This document shows positions 17,104-25,733 of a stretch of DNA of 35,601 bases, piece after piece (position 1 is the stretch's first letter; each line of letters opens with the position of its first letter). The position numbers were made by a program, and so were the translations under genes. The notes under the pieces were generated by a model that did no database searches, was not told where the DNA came from, and saw only the letters and a list, made by a program, of their open reading frames with translations. The DNA comes from Acetatifactor sp. (lineage in GTDB: Bacteria; Bacillota; Clostridia; Lachnospirales; Lachnospiraceae): NCBI GenBank assembly GCA_024403365.1, contig JAKSRX010000011.1, positions 1-35,601 of the forward strand. Reading direction: 5' to 3'.

Positions 17104-18162
17104 ATGAAAAATTGGAACAAACCGGTGCAGATCAAACATCTGACCATCAAAAATCCTCTGGCAGTGCCCCCTATGGTGTGCTTTTATTGGCCGGATGAGA
17201 ACGGATATGTGACAGAGAAGAATATCAGACATTACAGAGAACTGGCAGAAGGTGGTTTCGGACTGGTGATCGTGGAAGCCACAGCCATTACGAAACGAGG
17301 CAAACTGCATGACTCCGAGTTGGGTATCTGGGAAGATGGACAGATCGAGGGGCTTCGTAAGATCACGGATGCCATCCATGAAAACGGCGCTAAGACCTTT
17401 ATTCAATTGGTGCATGCAGGCGGCAACGGAGCAGATCCCGAAGCGGATGCACCTTCAGACAAGGTTTACAGAGGTCATAACAACGGTCATGAGATGAGTA
17501 AGCAGCGTATAGCGGAGACTATAGAGGATTTCGTGCAGGCTGCACTTCGTGCGAAGAAGGCGGGCTTTGACGGTGTAGAACTGCATGGTTGTCATGGGTA
17601 TCTGATCTCTTGCTTCTGCAACAGCAGAACCAATTTCAGAACCGACGAATACGGAGAAAATAAGGCGCTTTTTGCCATAGAAGCATTGAAGGCAGTGAAG
17701 GCTGCCTGTGGGGATGACTTTGTGGTAGGTATCCGATTGGGTGCCTTCGAACCCTTGCTTGAAGATGGTTTGCGCCATGCAAAATTGATAGCACCTTTCG
17801 CGGATTTCCTGGATGTATCTTATGGCGGAGACTGCGACGGCTATGCGCCGGAAGATTTCCCCTGTTCTCAGGCGGTGTATGGTGCTATGCGTATCAAGCA
17901 GGAGCTTCCCGAGATGCCTGTATTTGGTGTGCATAACATCAACAGTGAGAAGGCAATTGAAGATGCATTGAGTACCGGTATCGATATGGTGGACATCGGG
18001 AAGGCTGCATTGGTGGATCCAGCCATCGCAGCGCACATCTTAAACGGGGAGAAATACGGTCAGTGCCTGCACTGCAACAACTATTGCCGTTGGAATCCCT
18101 GGGAAATGGCAGATGAGACAAAGATCTGTCCCGGTGCCGTGAAGTGGCAGAGAGAACAGTAA
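17104..18162 (+). CDS. NADH:flavin oxidoreductase, old yellow enzyme family
   Basis: This predicted FMN-dependent TIM-barrel enzyme reduces activated C=C bonds or related substrates with NAD(P)H; the natural substrate is unknown. The protein is 352 residues from the ATG at 17104, which has a GGAG site six bases upstream. An in-frame ATG at 17092 would add four residues but lacks a ribosome site. Motifs are FIQLVHAGG, the active-site stretch VELHGCHGYLISCF, NFRTDEYGE and the GKAALVDP phosphate-binding loop. The cysteine-containing tail CLHCNNYC is the kind seen in the larger Fe-S-linked 2,4-dienoyl-CoA reductase group, but the enzyme here ends at the OYE domain with only part of that cluster. 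Confidence 0.85.
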   Translation: MKNWNKPVQIKHLTIKNPLAVPPMVCFYWPDENGYVTEKNIRHYRELAEGGFGLVIVEATAITKRGKLHDSELGIWEDGQIEGLRKITDAIHENGAKTFIQLVHAGGNGADPEADAPSDKVYRGHNNGHEMSKQRIAETIEDFVQAALRAKKAGFDGVELHGCHGYLISCFCNSRTNFRTDEYGENKALFAIEALKAVKAACGDDFVVGIRLGAFEPLLEDGLRHAKLIAPFADFLDVSYGGDCDGYAPEDFPCSQAVYGAMRIKQELPEMPVFGVHNINSEKAIEDALSTGIDMVDIGKAALVDPAIAAHILNGEKYGQCLHCNNYCRWNPWEMADETKICPGAVKWQREQ

Positions 18163-18177
18163 ACGTACTAAATCCAG

Positions 18178-18220
18178 ACCTCTCAGCATATCCTATAGAA
18201 GGATATGTTGGGAGGTTTTT
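18178..18220 (+). terminator. Hairpin between the OYE gene and spoIVA, with the spoIVA ribosome site inside
   Basis: A 17-base stem (18178-18194 with 18200-18216, two G-U pairs, loop ATAGA) ends in TTTTT (18216-18220). It can terminate transcription from the OYE gene. Its 3' arm contains GGGAGG, the ribosome binding site of spoIVA. A sigma-E-like -10 (CATATCCT, 18187-18194) lies in its 5' arm. Confidence 0.75.
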
Positions 18221-18222
18221 CT

Positions 18223-19704
18223 ATGGAGCAAAATGTCAGTACATACGACTTATATCATGATATACAGGAACGCACCGGGGGTGAGATCTACATCGGTGTG
18301 CTGGGACCGGTACGAACAGGTAAATCCACATTTATCAAGCGATTTATGGAAGAGATGGTCCTTCCCAATATGGAAGATGATCATGCAAAGACCAGAGCAC
18401 AGGATGAGATGCCACAAAGCGCAGGAGGCAAGACCATCACTACCACAGAACCTAAATTTGTACCCAATGAGGCGGCGAAGATCACATTGAGCGGTGATGT
18501 CGCCGTGTCGGTCAGGCTCGTGGATTGCGTGGGATATATGGTGGAGGGCGCAGCGGGCCATCTGGAAGAAGAGACGGAGAGAATGGTGAAAACGCCTTGG
18601 TTTGAGGAAGAGATCCCCTTTACCAGGGCAGCGGAAGTGGGAACGGATAAGGTCATGAACGATCATTCTACCATCGGCATCGTAGTGACCTGTGACGGCT
18701 CTTTCGGGGAGATCCCCAGAGAGAATTTCCTGGAGGCGGAAGAACGTACTATCACAGCACTTAAGCGTTTGAAGAAACCTTTCCTGGTGCTTGTCAACAG
18801 TAAGAGACCTTACGGCGAAGAAGCCAGAGAGATCGCCGCACAGATCGGGGTAAAATATGATGTGACCACTATGGCTGTGAACTGCGAACAGTTAAAGAAA
18901 GAGGATATCCATCAGATACTGGAGAAGGTCTTATATGAGTTCCCCATCGCCTCTATCGAATTCTATATGCCCAGATGGGTCTGCGAACTGCCGAAGGATG
19001 ATATATTGAAGAAAACATTGACTGAAGAAGTCGAGAAAATGATGCAAAGATATACCGTGATCAGGGATGTGAAGGAAAATCCCATTACCATCGATAGTGA
19101 ATATGTGAGAAGCTGCCGCAATGACAGTTTGAAGTTGTCGGATGGCTGCGTCAGAGTGGATCTGGAGCCTGTGGAAAGCTATTATTACAGGATGCTTTCG
19201 GATACAGTGGGGGAAGAGATCGATGATGCATCTGTTCTGATCGAGAAACTGAGAGAACTCTCCGAAATGAAAACAGAGTACATGAAAGTAAGAGATGCGG
19301 TGAATCTGACCAGGATCAAGGGATATGGTGTGGTGACTCCGGATAAAGAAGAGATCACCTTAGAGAAGCCGGAACTGATCCGCCACGGCAATAAATTCGG
19401 AGTGAAGATCAAGGCGGTAAGCCCATCTATTCATATGATCAGGGCGAATATCGAGACAGAGATCGCTCCGATCGTTGGAACGCAGCAACAGGCTGAGGAC
19501 CTGATCTCCTACATTGATCAAAGTGATGACAAAGAAGGTATGTGGAATACCAATATTTTCGGGAAAACGGTGGAACAGCTGGTAAATGACGGCATCATGG
19601 CCAAGATGGCTGTGGTGGGAGAGGAAAGCCAGTTAAAACTGCAGGATACCATGCAGAAGGTGGTAAATGATTCAAACGGCGGAATGGTCTGTATTATTTT
19701 ATAA
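18223..19704 (+). CDS. spoIVA: Stage IV sporulation protein A (spore coat morphogenetic ATPase)
   Basis: SpoIVA is made in the mother cell and polymerises with ATP into the base layer of the spore coat around the forespore. At 493 residues it is the size of the Bacillus protein (492). The N-terminus (MEQNVSTYDLYHDI) fits the family, with Walker A GPVRTGKST at residues 28-36, and the middle and C-terminal regions are conserved in character. The start at 18223 is chosen from GGAGG at 18211-18215; an upstream ATG at 18205 lies before that site. Expression is expected under sigma-E. A spoIVA gene implies a spore-former or a recent descendant of one. Confidence 0.96.
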   Translation: MEQNVSTYDLYHDIQERTGGEIYIGVLGPVRTGKSTFIKRFMEEMVLPNMEDDHAKTRAQDEMPQSAGGKTITTTEPKFVPNEAAKITLSGDVAVSVRLVDCVGYMVEGAAGHLEEETERMVKTPWFEEEIPFTRAAEVGTDKVMNDHSTIGIVVTCDGSFGEIPRENFLEAEERTITALKRLKKPFLVLVNSKRPYGEEAREIAAQIGVKYDVTTMAVNCEQLKKEDIHQILEKVLYEFPIASIEFYMPRWVCELPKDDILKKTLTEEVEKMMQRYTVIRDVKENPITIDSEYVRSCRNDSLKLSDGCVRVDLEPVESYYYRMLSDTVGEEIDDASVLIEKLRELSEMKTEYMKVRDAVNLTRIKGYGVVTPDKEEITLEKPELIRHGNKFGVKIKAVSPSIHMIRANIETEIAPIVGTQQQAEDLISYIDQSDDKEGMWNTNIFGKTVEQLVNDGIMAKMAVVGEESQLKLQDTMQKVVNDSNGGMVCIIL

Positions 19705-19708
19705 AAAT

Positions 19709-19740
19709 ACGGAGAAACAGAATGGAAACTGTTTCTCCGT
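19709..19740. terminator. Bidirectional terminator between spoIVA and the DUF2142-like gene
   Basis: A perfect 12-base stem (19709-19720 with 19729-19740) has T residues on the right (plus strand) and A residues on the left, so it can serve both convergent genes. Confidence 0.85.
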
Positions 19741-19745
19741 TTTGA

Positions 19746-21125
19746 TTAGCGCAAATATCCATAGTAAGGAAGTACCACACCAAATATCATCCATAAAAGT
19801 AGTCCTACGATGACGGTGATCAGCAGAACGGTTAAAACATTCAGCAACTTGTCGTTTCGGAACTTATTGCAGATAGAACTTTTCCAGGTCTTCTCAATAC
19901 CATGAATGCTATAAAAGATCAGGGGTATCAGGGAAGGGAGCAGGTAGCGTCCCTGGGGCTGATAGTCAGTGGTGTAGGAGTAGACGATGCTTAACAGGAT
20001 CGGAATCAGGATACAACCGATCAGATTGCAATAATAGAAGATGCGCAAAGGCTTTGAGCGGATCACATCTTCGCCTTCTCGCTGAACCAGTTTTTTGGTA
20101 GAGACTGTTGCACATAACAGCAGAGACAGCAACAGGAAGTACTTATAAAAACGATAGAGCCAGATCGGTGCCGGGATAGCCATATGACTGTACATGGCAA
20201 TAAAACTTAAAATGGACAGGTTGATAAAGTCTGATTTGCCAAGCATATCCAAAGGACTATAGCCTAAATTCTGCCAGGTCTCTCGGGTCAGAGGGTGGTA
20301 AGCCGGTTCGGCGTACAGCATAGCGCATTCCTGTCGCACGCGAAGTCCCAGAAAATCACCGTCGTACAAAATAGCACTTCGAATGAACCACCAGGCGATG
20401 CCTGCAAGTACCAGACAGGAGATAAACAGTCCTTTCTTTAAGAAGGGCTTCCAGTCAAAACGCAGCTTCTTTTCCTTGCGCAGGAAGGATGCGGTAAACA
20501 GCAGGATGCAGGATAGAATATAGCCGTAGGCGTTATAGTAGGACAAGGCACACAGAATGATACCCACAGAGAGAAGAATATTAGTATTCCTTTCAAAACC
20601 ATTCTGCAGCCCCGCAGTCAGGGCAAGCAGCATCACCGCGATAGAAAGCATACAGCAGGAGTCGGTATTGATATATGTGTGAATAAAGATGCTCTGGGGC
20701 AGGAAGGTGGTCATAAAGGCAAAGATCCATGCAAAACGATCATCCTTGAACCAAAGCTTGCTGAGTTTGACTATGACTATTGCAGTCAATAAACCAAACA
20801 GGCAATCAACCAGTCTACCGGTAAGCACCATAGCGGATTCGGAATCTGAGAACAGCCTTACCACTCGCATGGCATATCCTTGAGCCATGTAGGGCAGGAT
20901 AGGCTGGAAGGCATAGGAGAAACCGTAGCCGTTGATGCGGATACTTTCCTCGTAACCGTTGGGCAGTGTGCCGTGTTCCGCAATGTACTGCGGTATCAGA
21001 AACCGGTTAAACTCATCCGGCGGATCTCCGAAAGGCTGGGTAAATACCAGGGTCAAAGCCACGATCAGATATAATGTGATGTAAAAACAGGTGATAAAAA
21101 CAGATATGCTTTTGGGAAGTTTCAT
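19746..21125 (-). CDS. DUF2142-like polytopic membrane protein, GT-C fold suspected
   Basis: This 459-residue membrane protein has about ten or more hydrophobic segments. After the first span it carries a DPPDEFNR motif, typical of DUF2142 and related GT-C glycosyltransferases, in which the acidic residues sit in the first outer loop. The start at 21125 has GAGG upstream and begins MKLPKSISVF, just before the first span. A frame opening at 21188 would add 21 residues and run through the promoter. It is the only minus-strand gene besides prs. It faces spoIVA tail to tail and shares its intergenic region with the nucleoside phosphorylase. Substrate unknown. Confidence 0.72.
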   Translation of the reverse strand: MKLPKSISVFITCFYITLYLIVALTLVFTQPFGDPPDEFNRFLIPQYIAEHGTLPNGYEESIRINGYGFSYAFQPILPYMAQGYAMRVVRLFSDSESAMVLTGRLVDCLFGLLTAIVIVKLSKLWFKDDRFAWIFAFMTTFLPQSIFIHTYINTDSCCMLSIAVMLLALTAGLQNGFERNTNILLSVGIILCALSYYNAYGYILSCILLFTASFLRKEKKLRFDWKPFLKKGLFISCLVLAGIAWWFIRSAILYDGDFLGLRVRQECAMLYAEPAYHPLTRETWQNLGYSPLDMLGKSDFINLSILSFIAMYSHMAIPAPIWLYRFYKYFLLLSLLLCATVSTKKLVQREGEDVIRSKPLRIFYYCNLIGCILIPILLSIVYSYTTDYQPQGRYLLPSLIPLIFYSIHGIEKTWKSSICNKFRNDKLLNVLTVLLITVIVGLLLWMIFGVVLPYYGYLR

Positions 21126-21159
21126 AGGCGTTTCCTCTGCACTTCTTAAGATGACATTC

Positions 21160-21188
21160 ATTGTATCATATCGGGATAGATAAAACAA
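21160..21188 (-). promoter_or_regulatory. Promoter of the DUF2142-like gene
   Basis: On the minus strand, TTGTTT (21183-21188) and TACAAT (21160-21165) are 17 bases apart, about 35 bases before the start codon. It is back to back with the phosphorylase promoter. Confidence 0.65.
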
Positions 21189-21193
21189 ATGAA

Positions 21194-21222
21194 TTGCAAT
21201 TCTGTGGCTGGTTTTGTATAAT
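21194..21222 (+). promoter_or_regulatory. Promoter of the nucleoside salvage operon
   Basis: TTGCAA (21194-21199), 17 bases, TATAAT (21217-21222). It should drive the phosphorylase, deaminase, amidohydrolase and probably the MutS-like gene. Confidence 0.8.
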
Positions 21223-21263
21223 CAAGAGAGGTATGTAATTTGACAGAAAGGCAAGGTGTTGTG

Positions 21264-22100
21264 ATGAGTGCTGTATATGAAAAACTCGAGAATTGCTTAA
21301 AATGTGTGAGAGAGAAAACTTCCTTTTCCCCCAAGGTAGCTATCGTACTTGGTTCCGGATTGGGAGATTTTGCAGATAATATCGATATTGTATGTGAGGT
21401 GAGCTACTCAGATATTCAGGGCTTCCCTGTGTCCACCGTTCCGGGACATGCAGGAAAATATATCTTCGGTTACCTGGATGAGGTCCCCGTGGTATGCATG
21501 AAGGGAAGAGTACACTTCTATGAAGGATATGATGTGAAGGATGTAGTATTGCCCATCCGCCTGATGAAGATGATGGGAGCACAGATCCTGGTGCTTACCA
21601 ATGCTGCAGGCGGTGTGAATGCGAACTTCAAAGCAGGAGATCTGATGCTGATCAAGGATCATATCTCTCTGTTTGTTCCCAATCCTCTGGCCGGGGAAAA
21701 TGTGGACGAACTGGGCGTGCGTTTCCCTGATATGAGCACCATCTACAACAAGGAACTGCAGAATATGATCAAGAAGACCGGTTACGAGCAGGGCGTATGC
21801 CTTCAGGAGGGCGTATATACTCAGGTCTCCGGACCTTCCTTTGAATCTCCTGCAGAGATCAGAATGCTTCGTACCCTGGGTACAGATGCCGTAGGTATGA
21901 GCACTGTGATCGAGGCGATCGCAGCAAACCATGCCGGCATGAAGGTCTGTGGTGTATCCTGCATCTGCAATCTTGCGGCAGGTATGACCATCAATCCTTT
22001 GAGCCACGAGGAAGTACAGGAAGCAGCCAACAAGGCTTCCGTAGATTTCCGCAAATTGTTGATGGCAAGTGTAAAGAATATGAAGGACTTTTTAGAGTAA
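21264..22100 (+). CDS. Purine nucleoside phosphorylase (trimeric, inosine/guanosine type)
   Basis: The enzyme splits inosine and guanosine with phosphate to free base and ribose-1-phosphate. The protein is 278 residues from the ATG at 21264 (AGGTG upstream); a TTG at 21240 is in frame but less likely. Motifs of the trimeric PNP family are all present: LGSGLGDFAD, VPGHAGKY, MKGRVHFYEGYD, LTNAAGGVN, GVYTQVSGPSFESPAEIR, and GMSTVIEAIAANH. It opens a salvage operon with cytidine deaminase and an amidohydrolase. The symbol could be punA or deoD-like depending on nomenclature, so none is given. Confidence 0.93.
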   Translation: MSAVYEKLENCLKCVREKTSFSPKVAIVLGSGLGDFADNIDIVCEVSYSDIQGFPVSTVPGHAGKYIFGYLDEVPVVCMKGRVHFYEGYDVKDVVLPIRLMKMMGAQILVLTNAAGGVNANFKAGDLMLIKDHISLFVPNPLAGENVDELGVRFPDMSTIYNKELQNMIKKTGYEQGVCLQEGVYTQVSGPSFESPAEIRMLRTLGTDAVGMSTVIEAIAANHAGMKVCGVSCICNLAAGMTINPLSHEEVQEAANKASVDFRKLLMASVKNMKDFLE

Positions 22101-22110
22101 AGGAAATCGT

Positions 22111-22518
22111 ATGACGAAAGAACTGATCGCCATGGCTCTGGAAGCCAGAAAGAATGCCTATGTGCCCTATTCACATTATGCGGTAGGGGCAGCGGTGCTT
22201 ACGGAAAATGGGTCTTTTTTCAAAGGCTGTAATATCGAAAATGCTTCCTACGGAGCAACCAATTGCGCGGAGAGAACTGCTATCTTCAAGGCAGTCAGTG
22301 AAGGACACCGTCGCATCACAGCAATCGCTGTAGCCGGCGGAATGGCCGGAGAGGAACCGGTGGATTATGCGTATCCCTGCGGGATCTGCCGCCAGGTCAT
22401 CAAGGAATTCGGCGGAGATGATTGCAAGGTGATCGTTGTGAAAAATGAAACGGATTATCAGGAATATACATTGGCAGAACTTCTGCCTCATGGATTCGGA
22501 GGGGAATCGATCAGATGA
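22111..22518 (+). CDS. cdd: Cytidine deaminase
   Basis: This enzyme converts cytidine and deoxycytidine to uridine and deoxyuridine. At 135 residues it is the homotetrameric bacterial size. The zinc ligands and catalytic glutamate are in NCAERTA (C and E) and PCGICRQ (two cysteines), preceded by the substrate segment GCNIENASYGAT. It begins ten bases after the phosphorylase. Its last bases overlap the next gene in an ATGA junction (22515-22518), indicating coupled translation. Confidence 0.96.
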   Translation: MTKELIAMALEARKNAYVPYSHYAVGAAVLTENGSFFKGCNIENASYGATNCAERTAIFKAVSEGHRRITAIAVAGGMAGEEPVDYAYPCGICRQVIKEFGGDDCKVIVVKNETDYQEYTLAELLPHGFGGESIR

Positions 22519-23819
22519 ATATCAGATTATATAATGCCAGAATTTTGACCATGGAGAAGAACAGACCGATCTTCGAAGGCGAGATCTGGGTCAAAAATGA
22601 AAAGATCGCATATATTGCGGATACTGCGGAATTGAGCAGTGAATGGACCAAGGAGATGCCCAGGATCACGTGGGATTTTGAGATCGACTGTAAGGGCAAT
22701 CTCCTGATGCCCGGCTTTAAGGATGCTCATACCCATTCCGCCATGACATTCCTCAGATCCCTAGCAGACGATATGCCTTTGCAGCAGTGGCTTGAGGAAA
22801 AGGTTTTCCCTGCTGAGGAGAAGCTTACCTACGATGATGTGTATCAGCTGACGAAGTTAGCGATCTTAGAGTATCTTTCTTCCGGTATCACCGCCATCTT
22901 TGACATGTACAAGATTCCCGATGCTACCGCTGAGGCTTGTATGGACATGGGTATGCGCTGCGTACTGGTAAGCGGTCTGAATAAGAATACATCCTCTCTG
23001 GAACAGACAGAGCAGGAGTTCCTGAAATGGAATAAAAAGCATCCCCTGATCAGCTATCAGTTGGGATTCCATGCGGAGTATACCTGTACGGAGGAGCAGA
23101 TCTATCGTCTGTCTCAGCTGGCTCACAGATATAAGGCTCCCGTATATATGCATCTGGCAGAGACCGCCAAAGAGGTGGAAGAATGCAAGATGAGACATGG
23201 TGTTACCCCTGCGGTATACCTGGACAATATGGGTATTTTCGATTTCGGCGGTGGTGCATTCCACTGCGTTCACATGACCCAGTATGATATGGATGTATTC
23301 ACCAGAAATCGTGTCCATGTGATCACCAACCCGGCTTCCAATATGAAACTGGCCAGCGGTATCGCTCCTGTGGCAGCGTTTGACAAGCAGAAGATCTCTG
23401 TAGCCATCGGAACAGACGGCGCAGCAAGCAACAATAGTCTGGATATGTTCAAGGAAATGTATCTCACAGCCACACTCAGCAAGATCCGTGAGAAAGATGC
23501 AGCCAGCCTGGATGCTATGAGAGTACTTCGTATGGCTACCGTTCACGGTGCCAAGGCAATGCGTCTGAATAAGGCGGATGTTCTGGCAAAGGGAAAACTT
23601 GCGGATATTATTATGATCGATCTGCACAAGCCCAATATGCAGCCTTTGCACAATATCGAGAAGAGTCTGGTCTACAGCGGCAGCAAGGATAACGTGTTGA
23701 TGACCATGATCGGCGGCAAGATCCTTTACCGCAACGGTGAGTACAACGTAGGCGAGAGCATTGAAAGTACCTATGCAAAGTGTGAAGCCATCGTAAAGCG
23801 CATCATGGGTGAGGAGTGA
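22515..23819 (+). CDS. Amidohydrolase, SAH/MTA deaminase–guanine deaminase type
   Basis: This 434-residue metal-dependent hydrolase belongs to the ATZ/TRZ branch of the amidohydrolase superfamily. The metal site includes DAHTHS (near residue 75), HLAET, an H in GAFHCVHMT, and the aspartate in IGTDGAASNNSLD. Members deaminate S-adenosylhomocysteine, methylthioadenosine, guanine or related bases. Its place after purine nucleoside phosphorylase and cytidine deaminase fits a nucleoside or base deaminase. The exact substrate cannot be read from the sequence. It is translationally coupled to cdd by a four-base overlap. Confidence 0.88.
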   Translation: MNIRLYNARILTMEKNRPIFEGEIWVKNEKIAYIADTAELSSEWTKEMPRITWDFEIDCKGNLLMPGFKDAHTHSAMTFLRSLADDMPLQQWLEEKVFPAEEKLTYDDVYQLTKLAILEYLSSGITAIFDMYKIPDATAEACMDMGMRCVLVSGLNKNTSSLEQTEQEFLKWNKKHPLISYQLGFHAEYTCTEEQIYRLSQLAHRYKAPVYMHLAETAKEVEECKMRHGVTPAVYLDNMGIFDFGGGAFHCVHMTQYDMDVFTRNRVHVITNPASNMKLASGIAPVAAFDKQKISVAIGTDGAASNNSLDMFKEMYLTATLSKIREKDAASLDAMRVLRMATVHGAKAMRLNKADVLAKGKLADIIMIDLHKPNMQPLHNIEKSLVYSGSKDNVLMTMIGGKILYRNGEYNVGESIESTYAKCEAIVKRIMGEE

Positions 23820-23822
23820 TAA

Positions 23823-25493
23823 ATGGAGTTTCTTTTCGTCACCATAGCGCTGTTGATCTTCATGGCGTTTGTTTTTGCACTGGAGTTTTTCAGGGCAAAA
23901 AAGAAAAAAGCAGAATTTAGAGAGAAGATCAGAACCGGATATCTGCAACTGAATGAGAAGAAATATGCACCGGAAAGATATGTGAGGATACGCAGTTACT
24001 ATCTGAAGCATCGAGATGACAGGTGTATCGATGATATAACCTGGAACGATCTGGATATGGATGATGTGTTCAAGAGAATGAATTACACCTTATCCGCAAC
24101 GGGAGAAGAGTATCTGTATCATAAACTCCATGCGCTGTCTCAGAACAGAGAAGAACTGGATCATTATGAGGAAATGATCCAATATCTGGAGGAGCATACC
24201 GAACTCAGAACGGAACTTCAGTTTATCTTCAGCAAACTGGGATATACCGGTAAGTTTTCTCTGTATGACTATATCGATAATCTGGATTATCTGGGAGAGA
24301 TGTCCAACAAAAAGCATGTGATCCCCAATCTGTTGTTCCTGCCTTTGATCGCATTCGGATTTGTAAACTTTCCGCTTGCAGTATGTGCTATCATCGTGCT
24401 GATGGTCTATCAGATCGTCAATTATTACAGATATAAAGCGGATGTAGATCCTTATATCACCAGCTTTGCTTATATCATCAGACTGCTGGAAGTCTGTGAT
24501 GAACTGGAGAAGGTTTCCTATGCACCTGCAGCGGAAGAGATGAAGCGGATCAAGCAGTATCAGAAGGATCTGAATCCTATGAGAAGAAATTCCTTCTGGC
24601 TTTTGTTCTGTTATGGTGCGACGACCACAGAGATCTTCACCATGCTGCTTGATTATATCAGAATGGTATTTCATATCGATCTGATCAAGTTCAATTCCAT
24701 GCTTCGGGTGGTGAGAGGCCATATTGAAGAGATCGACGGACTGATCACGGAAGTCGGTTATCTGGAAAGCGTGGTATGTACCTGGATCTACAGAAAGTCT
24801 CTGGATGCCTATTGTATGCCGGAATTCGTAGAAGAAGACCGTATTTCCATGACAGAGGCATATCATCCCCTGTTGACCGATCCGGTTAAGAACTCCATCG
24901 ATGCAAACCGTGGAGTATTGCTGACCGGTTCCAATGCTTCCGGTAAATCTACCTTCCTGAAGACCGTCGCCATCAATGCGATCTTAGCTCAGAGTATTCA
25001 TACCTGTGCTGCGGATTCCTATCGGGGTGGATTCTTCAGAGTATTCTCATCTATGGCGCTTAGAGATGATCTCAGCGGCGGAGACAGTTATTATATTGTA
25101 GAGATCAAGGCACTGAAGCGTATTCTGGAAGCGGCCGAGGAGGATAAGGGCACAGTCCTTTGCTTCGTGGATGAGGTGCTTCGCGGAACCAATACCGTGG
25201 AACGAGTGGCTGCCAGCTCTCAGATCCTGGAATCCCTGGGAGACAATGTGCTTTGCTTCGCTGCGACCCATGATATCGAGCTGACATCCCTTCTGGAGAG
25301 TAGTTATGACAACTATCACTTTGAGGAGGAAGTTGCAGACGGAGACGTTAGATTCAATTATCGTCTGCAGACGGGAAAAGCGACCACACGAAATGCCATC
25401 AGGCTTCTGGAACTGATGGGATACCCCGGCGAGATCATCGAGAAAGCTGCAAAGCGTGCGGAAAACTTTGTGAATACCGGCGTATGGCAGTAA
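23823..25493 (+). CDS. Membrane-anchored MutS-like ATPase
   Basis: The 556-residue product starts with a membrane helix (residues about 3-22) and carries another hydrophobic pair around 163-200. The C-terminal MutS-type ATPase has Walker A TGSNASGKST, a DDLSGGDSYY segment, Walker B VLCFVDEVLRGTN, and AATHDIELT. The mismatch-recognition domains of true MutS and the Smr nuclease domain of MutS2 are missing. It therefore belongs to the MutS-related membrane proteins of unknown role found in many Firmicutes. It follows the amidohydrolase by three bases and is probably in the same operon. Confidence 0.83.
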   Translation: MEFLFVTIALLIFMAFVFALEFFRAKKKKAEFREKIRTGYLQLNEKKYAPERYVRIRSYYLKHRDDRCIDDITWNDLDMDDVFKRMNYTLSATGEEYLYHKLHALSQNREELDHYEEMIQYLEEHTELRTELQFIFSKLGYTGKFSLYDYIDNLDYLGEMSNKKHVIPNLLFLPLIAFGFVNFPLAVCAIIVLMVYQIVNYYRYKADVDPYITSFAYIIRLLEVCDELEKVSYAPAAEEMKRIKQYQKDLNPMRRNSFWLLFCYGATTTEIFTMLLDYIRMVFHIDLIKFNSMLRVVRGHIEEIDGLITEVGYLESVVCTWIYRKSLDAYCMPEFVEEDRISMTEAYHPLLTDPVKNSIDANRGVLLTGSNASGKSTFLKTVAINAILAQSIHTCAADSYRGGFFRVFSSMALRDDLSGGDSYYIVEIKALKRILEAAEEDKGTVLCFVDEVLRGTNTVERVAASSQILESLGDNVLCFAATHDIELTSLLESSYDNYHFEEEVADGDVRFNYRLQTGKATTRNAIRLLELMGYPGEIIEKAAKRAENFVNTGVWQ

Positions 25494-25498
25494 CGGAC

Positions 25499-25527
25499 TT
25501 GATTCGTAAAGGCTTGTTTGTTATACT
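25499..25527 (+). promoter_or_regulatory. Promoter of the small membrane peptide and WYL regulator
   Basis: TTGATT (25499-25504), 17 bases, TATACT (25522-25527). Transcription would start about 23 bases before the start codon at 25557, leaving room for GAGAGG at 25545-25550. Confidence 0.7.
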
Positions 25528-25556
25528 GATTTTATTCTATAAATGAGAGGTTCATT

Positions 25557-25733
25557 ATGAGTAACTTAATTGCTTTCGGAAGAATGTTTTTGTCTTATGC
25601 GGTGCTGGTCATTCTGATCGCAGCGGTAATGGCAGTAGCTATTTTCCTGGGAATCACCATTGCCAAGAAGAAAAATGCCAAGGCTGAAGCTGAGGCTGCA
25701 AAACCTGCAGAGGATGCTGCAGAGGAAGCATAA
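25557..25733 (+). CDS. 58-residue single-span membrane peptide
   Basis: The frame begins MSNLIAFGRMFLSYAV, has one hydrophobic helix (about residues 9-35), then a KKKNAK basic stop-transfer and an alanine/glutamate-rich cytoplasmic tail. A GAGAGG ribosome site (25545-25550) and its own promoter support translation. Its TAA overlaps the start of the WYL regulator by one base (TAATG). I do not recognise a family. The overlap suggests the two products are made together; a sensor or regulator-tethering role would be only a guess. Confidence 0.75.
   Translation: MSNLIAFGRMFLSYAVLVILIAAVMAVAIFLGITIAKKKNAKAEAEAAKPAEDAAEEA

Noticed and set aside
22866-24011. Minus-strand open frame of 381 codons over the amidohydrolase
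   Set aside because: Antisense shadow; it crosses the boundary between two good plus-strand genes.
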